This document shows, in pieces, positions 21,748-23,307 of a DNA stretch of 23,307 bases (the first letter of the stretch is position 1; every line of letters begins with the position of its first letter). Source of the DNA: Ga0077536 sp943370145 (GTDB taxonomy: Bacteria; Pseudomonadota; Gammaproteobacteria; Ga0077536); the NCBI GenBank assembly GCA_943370145.1, contig CALRPY020000068.1:1-23307 (forward strand), given 5' to 3'. The notes under the pieces are model-generated. The model was not told the DNA's origin. It saw nothing but the letters and a program-made list of their open reading frames with translations, and ran no database searches. Made by a program: the position numbers and the translations under genes.

Positions 21748-22599
21748 TCAGGCGCTCAGTCGTGCGTGGGCCGGCGCGGCGTGACGGCGCTGCAGGTCCC
21801 GGATCATGTTCACTTCGTCGAGGACTTCCGCCAGCGGGGGAATGTTCTCGTCACGCTCGAGCAGCGTCGGGAACACGCCGAAATGTTCGTAGGCGGTTTC
21901 GAGCAGCTGCCACACCGGGTCGATGACCGGCGCCCCATGGGTGTCGATGATGAGCCCGTCGTCCGTGCGCAGGTGGCCGGCGATGTGGGCGTAGGCGATG
22001 CGGTGGCCGGGCAGGGCTTTCAGGAATGCGTGAGGGTCCTGTCCGTGGTTGCTGCAGTTGACGTAGATGTTGTTGATGTCGAGCAGCAGGTCGCAATCGG
22101 CCTCGGCCAGCACGCCCGTCACGAATTCGAGCTCCGTCAGTTCCTGATCGAGCGCGCAGTAGTAGGAAGCGTTCTCCACCGCGATACGCCGCTCCAGCAC
22201 GTCCTGCACGAGCCGGATACGGCGCGCCATGTGGGTGACCGCCTCGGCGGTGAAGGGCATCGGCAACAGTTCGTAGAGCTGGCCGCCGTCGGCGCAGAAG
22301 GTCATGTGATCGCCGTAACAGCGAACGCGGTGACGATCGAGGAAAAGCTTCAGGCGACGGAGGAATTCGATGTCGAGCGGATCGGGCCCGCCGAGATTCA
22401 GCAGCAGGCCGTGACAGGCCAGCGGCACGCGTTCGACGACCTGCTCGAAGGCCTTGCCGAGGCGGCCACCGGCGCCGAGCCAGTTCTCGGGCGCCACCTC
22501 GACGAAGCCGACGGCTTCGGGCACCTCGATCGAAAGCGGGCCCAGATGGGCCCGCCTCAGTCCCAGGCCGGCGCCACTGACCGGAAAGTTCCGGGTCAT
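21748..22599 (-). CDS. hvfB: MNIO (DUF692) multinuclear iron oxidative enzyme, HvfB/BufB-like
   Basis: A 283-residue TIM-barrel MNIO enzyme. Such enzymes use two or three iron ions and oxygen to modify cysteine residues of ribosomal peptides, for example to oxazolone/thioamide or thiooxazole. The start FPVSGAGLGLRRAHL is typical. Candidate metal ligands are His63 (ACHGL), His98 (YGDHM), Glu142 (AVENAS), Asp174 (LLDINN), His205 and His209 (AYAHIAGH), Asp219/His221 (DTHG) and Glu248 (LLERD). GDHM replaces the commoner SEHL. The stretch GQLYELLPMPFTAEAV marks the HvfB branch. The ATG at 22599 matches the family start; no strong Shine-Dalgarno precedes it, suggesting coupling to the precursor gene 38 bp upstream. 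Confidence 0.9.
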   Translation of the reverse strand: MTRNFPVSGAGLGLRRAHLGPLSIEVPEAVGFVEVAPENWLGAGGRLGKAFEQVVERVPLACHGLLLNLGGPDPLDIEFLRRLKLFLDRHRVRCYGDHMTFCADGGQLYELLPMPFTAEAVTHMARRIRLVQDVLERRIAVENASYYCALDQELTELEFVTGVLAEADCDLLLDINNIYVNCSNHGQDPHAFLKALPGHRIAYAHIAGHLRTDDGLIIDTHGAPVIDPVWQLLETAYEHFGVFPTLLERDENIPPLAEVLDEVNMIRDLQRRHAAPAHARLSA

Positions 22600-22637
22600 C
22601 GTGGCCGTCGGCCCAGACACGCCCGCGATGAGCGCGT

Positions 22638-22949
22638 TTACTTCGTCAGGTGCGGCATCGAGCAGCTGGCGCCGCCGAAGGTGCCGCACACGGCCGGGTC
22701 CTTGGTACCCGTGCCGAGCTTGCCGCTCGAGTACTTGCCCTGGTTGTCACCGCCATAGGTGAAACCGGTTTCGTCGTTGATCTTGACCTTGTTGCCCTGC
22801 ATGTCGACGGCGTCGGTGGCGACGCTGACGCCTTCACCGAACTCCACCATCTGGAAGGGATTCTCGGCAGCCCCCGCAGCAGCGGACAGTGCCAGCACCA
22901 CGGACGACCCAATGACCATCGCCATCGGCTTAAGGTTGTTCTTTTTCAT
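22638..22949 (-). CDS. hvfA: Exported precursor peptide of the MNIO cluster, atypical HvfA/bufferin
   Basis: A 103-residue small protein. It starts MKKNNLKPMAMVIGSSVVLA, continues into an Ala-rich stretch and has a likely cleavage near residue 27-28 (AAGA/AE), a Sec signal peptide. The mature start AENPFQMVEFGEG matches the NPFxMxxL-type segment of HvfA precursors. A Gly/Lys/Asp-rich linker leads to a C-terminal core with only two cysteines, Cys88 and Cys96 (VCGTFGGASC), and the end SMPHLTK. The EGKCG repeats of typical HvfA/bufferin peptides are missing. The gene has a strong GAGGAGGT ribosome binding site and starts more AT-rich than its neighbours. It is probably modified on cysteine by the downstream HvfB/HvfC pair and may bind metal such as copper; the modification is inferred. 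Confidence 0.8.
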   Translation of the reverse strand: MKKNNLKPMAMVIGSSVVLALSAAAGAAENPFQMVEFGEGVSVATDAVDMQGNKVKINDETGFTYGGDNQGKYSSGKLGTGTKDPAVCGTFGGASCSMPHLTK

Positions 22950-22965
22950 CTGACCTACCTCCTCA

Positions 22966-22989
22966 ATGTTATAAAACGCTTTACAACAT
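22966..22989 (-). promoter_or_regulatory. 24-bp imperfect palindrome upstream of the precursor gene
   Basis: ATGTTATAAA (22966-22975) and TTTACAACAT (22980-22989) are inverted repeats matching at 9 of 10 positions around ACGC. The AT-rich element ends 16 bp before the ATG, just ahead of the ribosome binding site. As DNA it could be an operator overlapping the transcription start; as RNA the mismatch becomes a G-U pair, giving a 10-bp hairpin that could restrict or expose the ribosome binding site. Confidence 0.5.
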
Positions 22990-22992
22990 CCG

Positions 22993-23018
22993 TGACGCAC
23001 GGACGCTGCGGCGAGGTT
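22993..23018 (-). promoter_or_regulatory. Possible ECF-sigma-type promoter of the hvf cluster
   Basis: On the minus strand AACC (23018-23015, within ATCAACC) and CGTCA (22997-22993) are separated by 17 bp, the general form of ECF sigma factor promoters (AAC-type -35, CGTC-type -10). Transcription would begin near the palindrome, about 35-40 nt before the precursor ATG. Several known MNIO metallophore operons are under ECF sigma control, which makes this attractive, but the motifs are short. Confidence 0.35.
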
Positions 23019-23127
23019 GATCCCCATCTTCTTCAACCATCGTCACGGGTTCAAACGCACGGGAAATTGATGGTAGCCCCCGGGCGAGGGCAAAGTCTAC
23101 GGGCTCGCGCCAGGCCTCGCGGCTCCC

Positions 23128-23152
23128 CGGCGCCTGCGGGCGGGAGGCGCCG
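23128..23152. repeat. Perfect 8-bp inverted repeat
   Basis: CGGCGCCT (23128-23135) and AGGCGCCG (23145-23152) flank a 9-nt G-rich loop in the gap between the hvf cluster and the divergent gene at the window end. Its role is unknown: it could be an operator or a hairpin in an upstream leader. Confidence 0.35.
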
Positions 23153-23226
23153 TCACGGCCCGCGTCACCGCGCGGCTTCCGGCCCTGACGGCCTGCAACG
23201 GACGCTTCGAACAAATGGAACCTCGC

Positions 23227-23307
23227 ATGAGACGGACACCCGAAAAAGCGTCGGCGCGAAGCGCGGTCCGAGGCGCAGCCTGGCTGCTGTTTCTCGCCGG
23301 CATTGCC
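23227..23307 (+). CDS. N-terminal fragment of an unidentified protein with a hydrophobic N-terminus
   Basis: The last 27 codons of the window read as an Arg/Lys-rich start (MRRTPEKASARSAVRG) followed by AAWLLFLAGIA, the beginning of a signal peptide or first membrane segment. GGA lies 8 bp before the ATG at 23227; an in-frame ATG at 23215 is an alternative. The gene is divergent from the hvf cluster, so the two may share a control region. Too little is present to name a family, and the frame continues beyond the edge. Confidence 0.45.
   Translation, partial: MRRTPEKASARSAVRGAAWLLFLAGIA

Noticed and set aside
20941..22758. A 605-codon plus-strand frame across the hvfB and hvfC genes
   Set aside because: It is antisense to two well-supported genes with intact family motifs, and its translation has no recognisable domain.
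22981..23214. A 77-codon minus-strand frame upstream of the precursor gene
   Set aside because: Composition is Arg/Gly/Ala-rich without family resemblance, and it covers the likely promoter and palindrome. It has no supporting ribosome binding site.
1..23307. CRISPR arrays, tRNA/rRNA genes, insertion sequences or phage genes
   Set aside because: I saw no regularly spaced repeats, no cloverleaf-like or rRNA-like sequence, and no transposase, integrase or phage structural proteins on either strand.

Overview
The window is GC-rich, densely coding chromosomal DNA. It is probably from a gammaproteobacterium: an NhaR-type LysR regulator, a GloC/YcbL-type glyoxalase II, a DUF4404 protein and an HvfABC-type peptide metallophore cluster all point there. 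The exact lineage cannot be fixed from sequence alone. I see no rRNA, tRNA, CRISPR array, insertion sequence or phage gene.

Layout. (1) 1-1978, minus strand: a tightly coupled cascade of SH3-domain protein, M48 metalloprotease, hot-dog thioesterase and short-chain dehydrogenase (cut by the window edge), with 3-4 bp stop/start overlaps at each junction. (2) 2247-5685: a luciferase-like flavin monooxygenase (+), an ExoD-type membrane protein (-), a family III CoA-transferase (+) and a DUF4404 protein (-). (3) 5761-6060, minus: what looks like the decayed C-terminal end of a metallo-beta-lactamase-fold protein, followed by a regulatory region and nhaR (+). (4) 7162-9456, minus: a stand-alone HPF/RaiA-like ribosome-associated protein, then a polyamine operon of divergent SpeD paralogue, SpeE and canonical SpeD, ending in a strong hairpin terminator. 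(5) 9740-12205, minus: a RegB/RegA-type redox two-component system followed by an alpha/beta hydrolase. (6) 12317-13339, minus: cupin protein and Bcp peroxiredoxin. (7) 13465-15455, plus: GloC-like hydrolase and an HDOD protein with a cyclic-nucleotide-binding-like N-terminus. (8) 15480-20893, minus: single-chain pyruvate carboxylase and a two-domain PlsC-GNAT acyltransferase of ornithine-lipid-synthase type. (9) 20971-22949, minus: an MNIO (DUF692) RiPP cluster of precursor peptide, HvfB-like enzyme and HvfC-like partner. A divergent gene with a hydrophobic N-terminus begins at 23227 and runs off the window.

The most interesting part is the MNIO cluster. Its precursor has the exported N-terminal architecture of HvfA/bufferin peptides but lacks the usual EGKCG repeats. 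It carries only two cysteines in a C-terminal C-x7-C motif. Upstream lie a possible ECF-sigma-type promoter and a 24-bp imperfect palindrome. Second is the speD-speE-speD operon: the first paralogue keeps the Ser/His/Cys catalytic spacing of AdoMet decarboxylase but has Thr-Ser at the self-cleavage site instead of Glu-Ser, and a 16-bp inverted repeat sits inside its likely promoter.
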